Shown in pieces: positions 36,349 to 47,458 of a DNA stretch of 64,000 nt. The stretch is from Ramazzottius varieornatus (Eukaryota > Tardigrada > Eutardigrada > Parachela > Ramazzottiidae), in the NCBI GenBank assembly GCA_001949185.1, contig BDGG01000001.1, forward strand, positions 5,138,629 to 5,202,628, read 5' to 3'. A model generated the notes under the pieces. The model was not told the DNA's origin. It saw only the letters and a program-made list of their open reading frames with translations, and did no database searches. How positions within the stretch are numbered: the stretch's first letter is position 1; each line of letters opens with the position of its first letter. A program made the translations under genes and the position numbers.

Positions 36349-37300
36349 ATGCTGAGAAAGAAGATGGCTTGTTCAACGACTTTATCAGCCATCATGCATC
36401 ATGTGACCTGCGGTGTCACTTGGCCATCAGTAAAGAGTTATATCAAGAAGGCGACGTGCAATGAAGGAAATGTCCCGGCAGGAAAGACGACTATGTCTGG
36501 CTCCGATGCTATCTATGGCTGTTCCTGCAGTGCTTGAGGAGGGCGCTCATGCGAAGTATTCTTTCAGTGCTGGTCGACCGTTATGTCTTAAAGCTTTCTG
36601 CTTTGCATATGCAGCATCGAACAACACTGTCTACCGGTTGCGAACCTCTCTCAAGAATGGTGGGTTTCGTGTTGTATAACCACCAGGCAACCGTGGTCGG
36701 GCGCTGACAAGGCCACGATCCCTGCTGACCGCGAGCTTCCTCCTTCAGAAAGCCAGCTTATTCGGATTGTCGATGCCAACGCCAGCACGGGCAGCATCCA
36801 AACCACCATCGATCTATCTACCTTCGGATCTTTGTCCTACGGTCGTGTACGGTCAGTACCTTCAGATATTTCCGAAGGACGGCCCGGAAAAGGGTGTCAG
36901 TAAGAAAACCTTTCTTAAGGTGTGGAAGCAGTTAGTGCCGCACGTGAAAGTCCGAAGTCTGCGCAGCGACATGTGCAAGGACTGCGATCAGTACTACAGC
37001 CGCATATATCACTACCGAAAGGAAGGTACCCCCTGTGATGATCTGTTGGCGAAATGGACAGCACGCAAGCAAAGGGCGGACGACGAGCGAGCTAAATATG
37101 TCAGCCACATGGAAAGCAGCATCGCAAGCTACAAACAGAATGGTTTCTTGGAGGGCAGCAAGTTTCCAGCGGGCAACAATTCAAAGCGCGTTATTGCTTT
37201 CGACTTCGCGCAGTCCGTGAGTCTTCCAAACCATACCGACCCAGTGGGGCCTATTTATGTTAAAGTAAGCTCGCCTACTATCGGAACATCTCAAACGTAA
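36349..37300 (+). mobile_element. Transposon-derived protein fragment (FDFAQ-type family)
   Basis: The frame 36767-37300 encodes VSKKTFLKVWKQLVPHVKV, a cysteine pair RSDMCKDCDQYY, a charged helical stretch, and FDFAQSVSLPNHTDPVGPIY. I recall this order of motifs from uncharacterised proteins multiplied in fish, cnidarian and other invertebrate genomes. They behave as mobile-element products; I cannot name the superfamily. Upstream frames (36461-36679) carry a related piece (LRTSLKNGG) in a different frame, and downstream coding stops soon after 37300. It looks like a decayed copy. A perfect hairpin follows at 37320-37356. Confidence 0.5.
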
Positions 37301-37319
37301 TGTTTTCATACCTAGCAAG

Positions 37320-37356
37320 CGAACCCCAGCTGGAACAGGGTTTCAGCTGGGGTTCG
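37320..37356. repeat. Perfect 13-bp inverted repeat, 11-nt loop
   Basis: Arms 37320-37332 and 37344-37356 are exact reverse complements (CGAACCCCAGCTG and its complement) with an 11-nt loop, directly downstream of the transposon-derived frame. The geometry equals the hairpin at 6348-6384 although the sequences differ. Confidence 0.85.
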
Positions 37357-38160
37357 AAGTCGGCGAAGTCTATGCAGACAACGTTGATGGTTTTGTTTAC
37401 GGGTCCAGCTGAAATGCCACTTGTTCGGCCTGGAAGACCCAGCGCGAAAACCCTTCAGTTACTACCTTGCCGATGAAACAGAAACCAGCGGACTGGACGG
37501 AAAGCAATCTCACGGACATAACGCGATGATTTCCATGGTCGATTACTACAGGATCAGAGGCTAACTTTTCTAACTCGCCGAAACGGGGGAGTACTTGTCT
37601 AACTGACATTTTTCTCGGTCGTCTTCCAACCAAAAATTGTCAAATTAATTCGCAAAGTTGTCCCAACACTTTGCTTTAGTCTGAAGTATCTTGAACCGGA
37701 AATAGGTGACAGATCGAGGCGGATATGATTCAGAAAGCAAGAACGTTTGAAGATGGCTGGCGATATTAAGAAGCACGCTTTCTGCAGAAGGCGTAATGCA
37801 GCTCAGCATCAGCTGATCCAGTTAGCCACATATATGACGCAACAAGCAGAAATCACGCGGGGGGTACACAGCGTGCTTGAGACTCTACGGCTGGTTTCTA
37901 TACAAAGTCAGAACGGCAAAAACTTTGCTAACTTTCGAGCGAAAACATATTGTCCTGACAAATCTACGTGAGCACTGCTTGCTACCACGAAGATTATCCT
38001 TCTTTGTTATCTTCCACCCTCTAAAGTTTACCTCGTTTATTCACCATGTCTGGGAGCATACCTTCAACAAGCTCTGCAACTTCCGAAAGCTGCCCTTCCG
38101 TTCCTCCGCAGCTCGAGATGAAGGCTCAACCGCGGAAGAGACAATACGTGCAATATTATC
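37357..38160. other. Between transposon fragments
   Basis: No recognisable coding. A plus-strand frame at 37747-37971 and a minus-strand one at 37397-37633 have no domain. This is probably interior or junction sequence of decayed elements. Confidence 0.3.
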
Positions 38161-38850
38161 CTAATAGCTGCTCTGACCGCTGTCAACGATGGAATGTCCA
38201 CTAGGATGGCTGCCGAGAAGTACGATGTGCCTCAAAGACCCCTTTATAACAAAGCCAAGAGGAAACATCCAAAGAAGGCCGGACGTCCAAACACGTTTTC
38301 GCTGGAGGAAGAGACGGAAATATGCGAAATCCTCATCCGCTGTTCGAAGATTGAAGTTCCGCTAGGCAAACGAACGCCGATCAAAATCGTCAAGGCAGTA
38401 GCGCTCGCTAAAGGTAAGCCTCATTCCGTTGATTTTCGCTCGTACGAAAGATAACATTCAGGGAAACATCGACCAAATGTGAAAGCTGAAAGATGACTTC
38501 TGGTGAAACCACTACCAAGGCTATCCTTGTTTTGGCCTATATTCTGTTTCTAGGCATGAATGGAGCAAAGTTCGCCGATCGATGGCACCGGAATTTCCTT
38601 CGAAGAAACCGTGAAATCTCGCTAAGAATGCTGAGTGCGCTGAACTTTAAGAAATCAAGGGAATGGACGGCTGCGCGTTATGAAGAATGGATTTCCCTTC
38701 TGCAGAAGCTGAAGGATGACGCTTTTCTCGATAATCCTGACGGGATATAGAACTTGGACGAATCTGTAAAGCCTCCCGCTGGCTTGGCAAGAACCCTACA
38801 AGGTCGGTCGATGAAGAAGGAATCAGGATCAAAAGGGAACTGACTGGGGA
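38161..38850 (+). mobile_element. Pogo/Tigger-like transposase fragment (psq HTH plus DDE start)
   Basis: A helix-turn-helix of the Psq/CENP-B type reads ALTAVNDGMSTRMAAEKYDV then VPQRPLYNKAKRKHPKKAGR, followed by FSLEEETEICEILIRCSK, before a GGTAAG donor near 38414. The next segment (from about 38555) has FADRWHRNFLRRNREISLRM and YEEWISLLQKLK. In a shifted frame, NLDES appears at the place of the first catalytic Asp of the DDE_1 domain. The rest of the transposase is missing. It is diverged from the pogo/Tigger copy nested in the LTR element. Confidence 0.6.
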
Positions 38851-39356
38851 TAGTTTTCTTTATTAGTAATGCTAGGTCTCAAGAGAAGGAAAGGAAAAAA
38901 GGAGTCCCGACTGTTAATGACCAGTCGGTTTATATACTTTGACAGCGAAGCAGAAGGAAAGAGAAAGTTCTAGAAGTACGTGAAGTGTTCGTGCTGATTC
39001 AGCACGAGTGCTTCATTGCCGAGGTAAGCTCTTTACAGAGCCTCCTCGCTGATCCTACGCATCCTCGCGTAGTGCTCCATCGACCTGTTATTCTCAAGTA
39101 TTTCCTTGCTGGCTGCGGTTTGGCCTGCGGTCGATGTTGGGTTGTCTTGAGTGTGGACGATGTAATGGCCCACCTGCGTGAAGTGGTTGTGGGTGTTTGC
39201 GGTTTTTGCGATTCGGCTTGCGGTCAATGTGCAGATGGCTTGAGTTTGGACTGCGGAATTGCTCACTCGTGTAAAGCGGCTTGCGGACTTGCCGTTTCTC
39301 GGTATAAATGCTCCGTGCTGTTATCACTGTCATTCAGTTGGTATTGCTTTGGATGT
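38851..39356. other. Leader region before the gag-like gene
   Basis: No separate gene. Long open frames on both strands (38985-39617 plus; 39033-39333 minus) come from a GC-balanced repetitive stretch with TTGCGGxTTGxG-type near-repeats (about 39115-39290). Confidence 0.3.
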
Positions 39357-40161
39357 GTTATGGATATCGATTCGGAGGTGGAATGTGTCAGCGACGGGGA
39401 ACACGAGGAGGATGATCAACGTGAGCGCGAGGAGGTCCGACCCTCTGGATATGTAAGTTTCTGGGCCATTTTCTGCTTGTTTCCTTTTGTCGTAAGTTCA
39501 GGATTGCTGCGTTGTAGACTGGCAGCATTGTTGGCATTGGATCGGACACGCTTTTCCAGCCGGACGGCGCGGTCGTTGTACATGGTACCCGAGACTTTGG
39601 TGTGGCACTACGACTGAGTAGGCGAATGGAAGCCGAAAACACGGAACGGCGGGTAACGCAACGAGAGGCACTATATGCGATAGCCCGTGACGCTCTTCGT
39701 TGCTTGAGTGATTTTGAGTTTGCTGTATATGAATGGTAATGTTATGATGGCCTGTGCATGAGCTTTCTTGTTTTCTTCAGTTACCCATGTATTCGGGTTC
39801 TCTTGATTTTCCATCGTGGGAGTTCTTTCCGGCGTATTGTGGGGTGCTTGGTGCGTTCCCCTTCACGGAGCTGGACATGTTGAAACTTCTGCCATGTCGT
39901 CTGGAGGGAAGGGCGGTGAATTACTTGAATGCCCAATCTGACATCATGCCGTTCAATTTAGTGGGTTTGTCTGAGGTGCCTGCGGTCAAGCCTGGTGATC
40001 CAGTTCATTTCCGGTACTGGTACGAGCACTTTTGGGAGGTAGTGCAGGCAGGCTTCTTGTTGGATCTACATGGCGCTTGGTTCGGGGAATGTCTGCAGCT
40101 CTGCATGGACCGGGACGACGTGGAGCGATGTATGGAGTATCTCGACGAACCTCCGGATTGA
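39357..40161 (+). CDS. Gag-like (capsid-derived) protein gene, no pol attached
   Basis: The proposed start MDIDSEVECVSDGEHEEDDQ lies at 39360 with an acidic N-terminus, ending at a GTAAGT donor near 39454. A middle exon (about 39520-39735) encodes a charged helix (RLSRRMEAENTERRVTQREA) and ends at a GTAATG donor. The last exon (39780-40161, after a TTTTCTTCAG acceptor) has LDFPSWEFFPAYCGVLGAF, LDMLKLLPCRLEGRAVNYLN and HFRYWYEHFWEVVQAGF. The spacing of W/F residues and the LEGRA-Y-L helix resembles the N-terminal capsid half of Ty3-type Gag (weak similarity judged by eye). There is no protease, RT or LTR beside it. It could be a domesticated gag gene or a truncated element. Splicing is partly guessed. 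Confidence 0.4.
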
Positions 40162-40874
40162 ATGGATTTGGGGCCTTTCATGGACATGATCGGCAGCTTT
40201 GATGAGCAAGGAATGCTGGTAAACAATAATTTGTTCGAGCACCAACGGGAACGTTTCTGACTAAATCGTCCTGTTAGCACGAGGAATAAAATGGTTTTGA
40301 AGTGTATCTGTAGGGCGAATTTTAGCGTCGGAAGACAGAAAAAACGGTAAAGGAACAAAACAAATAGTATCTCATTTCTTATAACGGCGTACATACAGAA
40401 CTGTAGTACATGGACAAACGGCTGCAGTAGAGGAAGAAACATCCGCAAAGAAGGAAGAAACTACTGAAGGACAGGTACAGAGCACAGAATAAAATAAGCC
40501 TATAAAACTAAAATATCAAGAAAAATAGAAAGCTGAAACACAAAAAAAATACTCCGCTAGGAGGATGCGATCCAGGCTAAGTACTTTCTTTTGGATCTTC
40601 GGCAACCTTTTCCCGGAAAAATTTCCTCGGACATTTCTTTATTCTTTTTTTGGAACATTTTCATTTGCAACATCCCGTAACCAATCTTTTCTTGTTGCGT
40701 ATTTTCCGATATTTTTCGAACTGTTCGTTTTCTTTTCACCGTAATTAACTTTTTTTTTAAAATAAGGACAGATACAACAAATTACAACTGCGATACAATA
40801 CAATACACGTTACAATAGCGTAAGCTGATTCGAGCGCACACTCACCACTCTCCCTTGGTGAGTGGCGCGTCGGG
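40162..40874. other. A/T-rich spacer
   Basis: Low-complexity sequence rich in A and T with short homopolymers. A Lys-rich minus-strand frame (40557-40739) is probably compositional. No gene is supported. Confidence 0.4.
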
Positions 40875-41403
40875 CTAGTAGTCCGACTCTCGCGTCGCCT
40901 CTGCGATGTTGACATCAGTCTCCTCTTTGGAGAAGCCGTACTGGGACAGGTCTCCCAGCCGGTCTTGGTCAAACATGATAAAATATTGGATGCACTTCAA
41001 CTGGAGGATTGACCCTTTGATGAATGGGGTGTTCTGGCAATAGTCAGCATACATTGTCTTGACTAGCTGTATGGTAACTCGACGTGAATTCATCCTTGTA
41101 GCCAAGGGAGATGGTGCGTGAAGCAGGTGTTGTTCCTCGCAGTTGTACAAAGGATTACACGCTTTGAATAGAGGGCTTCGAGGCTGAACAGGAGGTACTT
41201 CTCTAGTGGTGCGTTTTCGAGAGGCATCCAGAGACTGATCAAGTTTTCTCCAAGCTAGGAGAGTTGAGATGGTCTTACGGTTTCGCGGGTCGCACGAACT
41301 GGCTAACCTCGGGACGTTCCCGGCATGGGGTCACTTGTGTGGTGACATTTGGCATGCCTGCCAGAACTATTGCGACAGCCAAGAGGAGCAGGGATGAATG
41401 CAT
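40875..41403 (-). CDS. Small secreted cysteine-containing protein
   Basis: ATG 41401-41403 opens a clear signal peptide (MHSSLLLLAVAIVLAGMPNV). The first exon ends at a GTAAG donor at 41278. The remaining coding part ends at the TAG at 40875-40877. Mature-region landmarks are CRERPEV, CNPLYNCEEQHLLH, VKTMYADYCQNTPF and LKCIQYFIMF, so about five or six cysteines could form disulfides. The C-terminus is acidic. The stretch between the two coding parts is only about 31 nt, shorter than other introns here, so the junction is uncertain. No family was recognised. Confidence 0.5.
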
Positions 41404-41881
41404 GTCGGTAGTGTGATATGATATGCCCAGTTGGTGAGATATCAAGAAGACTGTGCGATAAGAGGTTATAATCCAATGAGCCAGGAGAACTCCAGAATGA
41501 GAAAGAACGACTGTGGTATAAGTAGAGAAAACACAGGTTCCTTGATGCCACGGTAAGCAAAATAATAGATTTGCAGACGATGTAGAACGTGAGGTACATC
41601 GAAGTATTTTCAACCAAAAACTGCGTCGGTCGGCACAAACGGGGAAGGGCAATCAGGTAATAAGTCTGAAGTGTGTTGTTGGTTTTTTTGAGTTATGTCT
41701 GTTGACGACGTCGTGCTCGTCAAAAAAGGAACATGTGATGTTGGGTATAAGTGACTATCAGGCCGTAGTCGGTAAGGGAAAGATAAAGGATAGATGATTG
41801 ACCGCCGGTTGGTCGGTTAGAGACGTAAACCGGCCATTGGACAGGTAGCTCAGAGCAACTGAAGGAGCTTCTCAGGCATCG
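41404..41881. other. Left flank of the LTR element
   Basis: No gene is supported. The sequence just before the 5' LTR does not repeat the four bases after the 3' LTR, so no target duplication is visible. Confidence 0.4.
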
Positions 41882-42199
41882 TGAGGAGCATCGGGCGTGG
41901 CAGGCTAATTTAACTGGCCAGACCCATGGTTTGGTCCGGCCCTTCTTACTTTAGTATTGAGTTAGCTTAGCTTGGCAGCGTCAGGCCTTGTGCCGAACGT
42001 CGGGTAGTTTTTTGGGTGGTCGTTCTGCATAGCTTGGAGTAATACAGCTCTGTCGTCGACTACGGTCTGGTGTTGCGCGTTTTTGGAATTTATTCGGTAA
42101 CTCGGGATCAGGGAAAGTCCAGAGCTAGGTTAGATTTAGCGAAGGGAGTCTAGCCTAGTGTGTAGCGAGGCGTCTTGTAGCGAGGCCAGCAGCGTCACA
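41882..42199 (+). repeat. 5' LTR
   Basis: Begins TGAGGAGCATCGGGCG and ends GCGTCACA, matching 53411-53726. Differences from the 3' copy are confined to the last 45 bp (a 2-nt length change and a few substitutions). Confidence 0.9.
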
Positions 42200-42217
42200 T
42201 TGGTGCCGAAACCGGCT
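42200..42217 (+). other. Putative primer binding site
   Basis: TGGTGCCGAAACC directly follows the 5' LTR, with the TGG expected from pairing to a tRNA CCA end. I cannot assign the tRNA. Confidence 0.6.
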
Positions 42218-43202
42218 TGGGAGTGGAACTCGGCCGTTGGGAGACAGGGAGTATTGAATTCTGCGTTTCTTAAACGCAGTCTTCAAGCTTTGGGTTTCAA
42301 TTATCAAAATATTGCGCGCTTATCTATAGCATTATTATTTATCTATTATATAGGATTTCTGCTCTCGTTTTTTTTCTAGTTTCCTTCTTAGCCGTTGCGA
42401 AAAAGGAAGGATCCTGGCCTGATCAACCAAGATTTCCCCCGTTTTGCACGGTGCACCTACCTTACGGCATCTTCAAAAGAGATCTTCACTTCGCTTCGCT
42501 TCATTGTCTAATCGGTCTTGATTAGCTCCACCTCTGCCCTCTGTCCAGTTCTTCAAGCAAGCTGACTTCACCCACGCCAACTCTGCCTGTCCATTCTCAT
42601 TCCGTGCACGGTAAGAAGTATTCGCGCCAGTTCGAATATTCTTTGTGCGCCATCTTGGGTTTTGTTTTGTCTTGTCTTGTCTTGTCTTTGTTCCGCAATC
42701 TTGCACGCCTTCACCACCTTTCTTCGGTGCTTTGCTGAGGCCTTTTCTTGCTCTTGCGTACTTATACGTCTTACATTATAATATCATTATTAGGCTAACA
42801 TTTACGGGTCGAATATTCCAAAATCCAAGAATAGCTTCCCAAAATTCAAAAGCTTTTCGAAACCAAAAAATTGTCTCGTCAAGAACTTTTCAGAAGAAGG
42901 AAAAAGTGAGAGAAATTCAGGGACAAATTCTCCCGTAAAAATTTGCCGCTGGCATTTAATTCGCTCACTGAGCTTTGGTTCCGGAAATAAATGCGAAAAT
43001 TGACAAGGGTCAAGTTAGGTTCACTCGAACTCTCCTACGCACGTTCTCTCTCTTCGTGCTTCTTTGCTCTCTTCTGTTTTCAGCTCTCTATTCTTACGCT
43101 TTACTTTTGTTTTCTGTAACTCGGGCTCACTTCTTTTGTTGTTCCACGTCGGGAATTACTGCGTGGTACTTGTAGAGTCTCACGTAGCGCCTTCGGCAAG
43201 TC

Positions 43203-43432
43203 AGCGGTACGGTGGTACCGACTTGATAGGTGGTATTGGTGGTACTTTTGAGTGGAGTTTCTGGTACTTTTAGGTCAGACTTGTACTACTTTTAGGTGGC
43301 ACCTGTGGTATTTTGCGTGGCATTTTTAGTGGTACTTCCGACAATCCCTGGTGGTACTTGCGGTATTCTTTGGTGGTACTTCCGACAGTCTTCTTTCGTT
43401 CTTGTAGGTGGTACTTTTCGGGCACCAAGTGA
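43203..43432 (+). repeat. Leader array of GGTGGTACTT-like repeats
   Basis: Eight to ten imperfect, irregularly spaced copies of a (G)GTGGTACTT(TT/CC) motif in 230 bp of the untranslated leader, upstream of gag. Several copies extend to GGTACTTCCGACA or GGTACTTTTAGG. Position and form recall protein-binding arrays in the leaders of other Gypsy elements (inference). Confidence 0.7.
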
Positions 43433-43515
43433 CATTCTTGCGTTACTGCTGTGCTTCTTCTTCGGCACATACGTTAGTCCATCGTTACTTCATTCTTGCT
43501 GGTTTCTGTTTGGGG

Positions 43516-43935
43516 ATGGTGCTTGAACACACGCCAAAACACGAATCAGGATACAGTCGTTTGTTAGCAAGTACTCAAAGAAACAGTTCCCAGACCGCTA
43601 CTTCTTCAGCGGCAGTTCCGGGTGCGCAAACCTTTGTCCTATCTGCGCCAGTCATGTCCACGCCAACAGAATTCACACCCTTAAATACTGAACAGCAACA
43701 GCAGTTGTTGCAGCAACTCCAGCAGGCCAGGCTAGCCAACCAACAACTTCAAACTGAAAACCAACGTCTAGCACAAACACAAAGTGCATCCGCTCTTCAT
43801 AATCCCAGACGAGCTTTAGGGCAGGCTCTGAATGAGGAGTCCAATACGACGGAGGCTATTGTAGTGGAAGCAGATAAGATAGCTCTGGCTTTACAGGACT
43901 TCCGAAAATCGTTGAAGGTTTTTCGGAAGCACTAA
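43516..43935 (+). pseudogene. Short gag reading frame
   Basis: ATG 43516 opens 139 codons with Ser/Thr-rich sequence and a Gln-rich coiled-coil-like stretch (LLQQLQQARLANQQLQ). The frame then ends at 43935. A typical capsid core is not found between here and the zinc knuckles at 44.1 kb; only about 250 bp separate them. The copy therefore seems to lack most of capsid, through deletion or frame loss. Confidence 0.6.
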
Positions 43936-44099
43936 ATACGGTTCTTCCGATAAAAACCGACAGCAAAATATTCGTGACACCTTCGACAGTCACGAAGTTC
44001 CTTCGTTAATGAACGGATACCATGATGCCGCGTACGTCGGATTGCGCTTTCATTCCGACAAGACAGTGCGCGGTAACTTCCGGGAGGGGGGGCAAACTC

Positions 44100-45918
44100 T
44101 TTTAGAAACAAATCAAATACCGGCAGGGCACAGTATAATCCCTCCCTAAAGTATTTCACGTGTGGTCTTTCCGGTCACGCGGCAGTAGACTGCTATTCAA
44201 GTAGAAGTACTACCTCCACTTCGGCGGTGGCGAATAGCTTTACCAACTGCGGGTACTGTGGGAAGAATGGCCACTGGGCTGCACAATGCTTCAGAAACCC
44301 GGCCAACCAAAGCGCAGGCGGTAACAGTGGGAAACCTGAGGTGTTTTGCGGCTTCTGTGGAAAATATGGCCACCTCGGTCAAAAATTTTTCAAGAGTCCT
44401 TTCAATACCAATTAACCTACTCAGGATGTGAGGAATTCAGCTCCTTCAATCCAGCCTACCAGTTCAGACAACTGCTACAACTGCAATAAGCCGGGGCATA
44501 AGGCACGTGACTGTACTGTTGATGTTCAGTCAACAACAGATAACGCAATCACTTGCCACAAATGTGGGGGATTAGGACATCTTGCCCAGAACTGCGGCAC
44601 CGGTCAGCAGTCATCGAATCAAACAAACAATTCTGGGGTGACTTCCGGTAACAACATGCGGGGACAGTCAAATTTCCGAGGCGGCCAGTACCGCGGAAAC
44701 AACGATAATCCGTTCCCGCGAGGTACTTCCAATCAAGCGCGATGTGACATCTGCGGCTTGACCGGCCATACCACTCAGATGCATCACGCCAGATCAAATG
44801 AAGGTCAGCAAAGCAACAACAGTACCAACAACCAAACCATCACACAAAGATTTTCTCGCGGTAACCAGCAAGTCAATAGTATTGTCGTAGAGAGCGTTAA
44901 GGAGAAAGGTCAAACCATCATTGTTCCTGTGTTGGTGGAAAAACAGGAGCAGCTGGCACTGGGCGACGGTGGCGCCGGGGCCTCAGTCATTTCTGGTGAC
45001 CATACGGCTTTTCTGGGTCTTGAAGTCTCCGAACCCTTACTTACAGTATCGGCTGTCAATGGACAGCGGGTTCTCCTCACTGATCGAGTACAAGTAGAAT
45101 TAACACTTTGTGGAAAAAGCCAGATGATTTCTTTGCACGTTATGCAGCACTTCCCTTCCCAAGCTTACGGCGTCATTCTCGGTACGGATGTTCTAGCGCA
45201 GTTTGACGTCATGATCGACGTGGCGAAGAACCGGGTTTTTACTATCAATTTCTCCGAATCCGTGTACGCACCTCATACAGTAATTGTGCCAGCTCGTACA
45301 GCGGTCCAGGTCCTGGTACCCGTAGGTGATCTGGGGTGCGAGGAAGTATCCGTCTCTCCTAACAAGCTTATCCTTCAGACTAAGCTTCTTTCCGCAGTGA
45401 ACTGTCTTTCCAAACTGAAAGATGGGTTTCTTCAGGTGCTGATAACTAACTTCTCCCTTCAAGACCAGGTTCTTCCGTCGGGTACTACCATCGGAACAAT
45501 AAAAAAGTTTGACAGTGCTGATGTGATCGAAGATTTTCGAGGATTCGCTATGACGAGTGAGTCTCGCGAGGAGAAGTTCCGTAACGTGAAGCTTTCCAAC
45601 GTTCCAGTTCCTGAGGCGACGGCGGAACAGCTACGTGAAGGTGCCGAGCTGTCCCAAGAACAGTTTCAGCTTGTTTCGCAGTTTCTCGAATGGTATAAGG
45701 ATCGAGTCTTCCCGACGAAGGAACGACCTCTTGGTCTCACTGACAGAATGGAGATGAAGATGGACACAAAGGATGCAGTTCCTATCTTTAAATATCCGTA
45801 CCGTACTTCCCAGCAGGAGAAGGAAATTGTTAGGGCAGAAGTCAAAGACATGCTTGCGAAAGGTTTGTTTCAACCTAGCCAAAGTCCATGGGCTTCCCCG
45901 GTGCTTCTTGTAAAGTAG
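44100..45918 (+). pseudogene. Nucleocapsid zinc knuckles, retropepsin and start of RT
   Basis: Frames 44227-44415 and 44416-45918 hold CCHC knuckles: CGYCGKNGHWAAQC, CYNCNKPGHKARDC, CHKCGGLGHLAQNC and CDICGLTGHTTQMH, plus two degenerate ones (CGFCGKYGHLGQKF; one near 44158 lacking its first Cys). A retropepsin-like domain follows at about 44940-45230. It has GDGGAGAS where the active-site D-T/S-G is expected, so the Asp is present but the next residue is Gly. The RT N-terminus (QSPWASPVLLVK) ends at an in-frame TAG at 45916-45918. A stop at 44413-44415 separates the first knuckles. Confidence 0.8.
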
Positions 45919-47203
45919 GAAGATGGGTCCGTGAGGTTCTGTGTCGATCACCGCGGTCTCAACGCGGTCACTGAAAGTTTCGTTTATCCTCTACCCAGGA
46001 TCGAGGATATCGTAGATCAGCTTGCAGGTTCTACAATTTTCTCCACCCTCGATATGAAGTCGGGATACTTCCAGGTTCCCATGGATAAGGACTCTATGGC
46101 GAAGACAGCTTTCATCGCTAATGGAGGTCTTTACGAGTTTACCGTTATGCCTTTTGGAGTAGTGACGCTCCCCGTTACTACCAGTGGATGATGAATATCA
46201 TCCTTTCAGGCTTGCTTTGGCAGTTATGTGCTTGTTACATTGATAACATAGTCGTGTGGAGCCGCGATTTTCACACTCATCTTCGGGACCTCACTTCCGT
46301 TTTTGATCGTATCGTGGATGCAAATCTTGTACTAAACCCAGTCAAATGTCGGCTCTTTCAATCAGAAATAAATCAACTCGGTTTTACGATCAATAGTGAG
46401 GGTGTCAAGCCGACAACGAAAGGTATCGATCCGATCCTCAAATTTCCTGTTCCTACCGCCATCGATAATTTGAGATCCTTCCTAGGAAAAACTGTGTACT
46501 ATCGAAAGCATATTCCCGGTTATTCCGATATAACCGAGCCTTTGCATCAGCTACTGAGGTCAAAGAATGGTAAGTAAGTTCCTTTCGACTGGAAGGAACC
46601 ACAACAATATGCGTTCGACAGGTTAAAGTCTATATTGACTTCTCCTCCGCTTTTACGTCATTTCGACACAAACTTGCCCACAGATTCACACGGACGCTTC
46701 TGAATATGGCGTGGGATGCGTCATTGAGCTACGGCATCCAAATGAACCGTTAGAGCGTGTGGTAGCTTATGGTTCTAAGATGCTTAACGAGACACAGGAG
46801 CTGGAGCGCTACGGAGAGGGAAGCTTACGCTGTGTATTGGACCTGTATGGAGTTTAGGCCTTACTTGCTGGGAAGAACAGTGAAGGTCGTTACGGATCAC
46901 CACGCACTTTGCTGGTTGTTCTCAAAGCATACGGTTAACAAACGTCTTACGAATTGGGCCCTTAGTTTGCAAGAATATCAATTAGAGGTCTTTTACCGTA
47001 GCGGTAAGCGTCACGAGGACACCGACTTCCTGTCCAGGAACCCAATAGATCCACCATCCGAAATTGAGGATAGGATCGTCATGATGTTTGAGCCAATCGA
47101 GATTAAAAGGCTTTAGAGCGAGGATGCAACTTTATGTGCTAAGATTCTAGGAATTCTTGAGCGCAATGTAGCGGAAATAGGTCCAAAAGACGCTAAAGCA
47201 GTA
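45919..47203 (+). pseudogene. RT and RNase H, several frames
   Basis: Pieces at 45931-46191, 46188-46577 and 46769-47116 cover RT fingers/palm (FCVDHRGLN, STLDMKSGYFQ, MPFG), then CYIDNIVVWS where YxDD is expected, so the second catalytic Asp reads Asn. Thumb, connection and RNase H (TDHHALCWLF, YRSGKRHEDTDFLSRNP) follow. Frames change near 46190 and 46570-46770. Coding then meets the nested element at 47204. Catalytic and frame defects suggest this copy cannot make active RT. Confidence 0.8.
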
Positions 47204-47458
47204 CTGTAACCCTTCTAACATCTTTAGTACGTCACTCAAGTTAAATCTACATGTCGCGAAAAAAGAGAGTTTGCAGTGCTTCAAGCACGCCTACCACAGT
47301 GATCTCACAGTTACGTCAGATCTGACAATAGACTGCTGAAATGAGCTAATTTCCAGTTTCCAAATTCCGAATGCGTTTTGAGAATCCCGGTTCACCACTG
47401 ATCCTTGTTTCCTCATTCCAACACTTCAGTGTCGACCAACAGTGCTTCTACAGTATCC

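Noticed and set aside
43203-43432. CRISPR array or satellite
   Set aside because: Repeats are imperfect, irregularly spaced and inside an LTR element leader in a eukaryotic genome.
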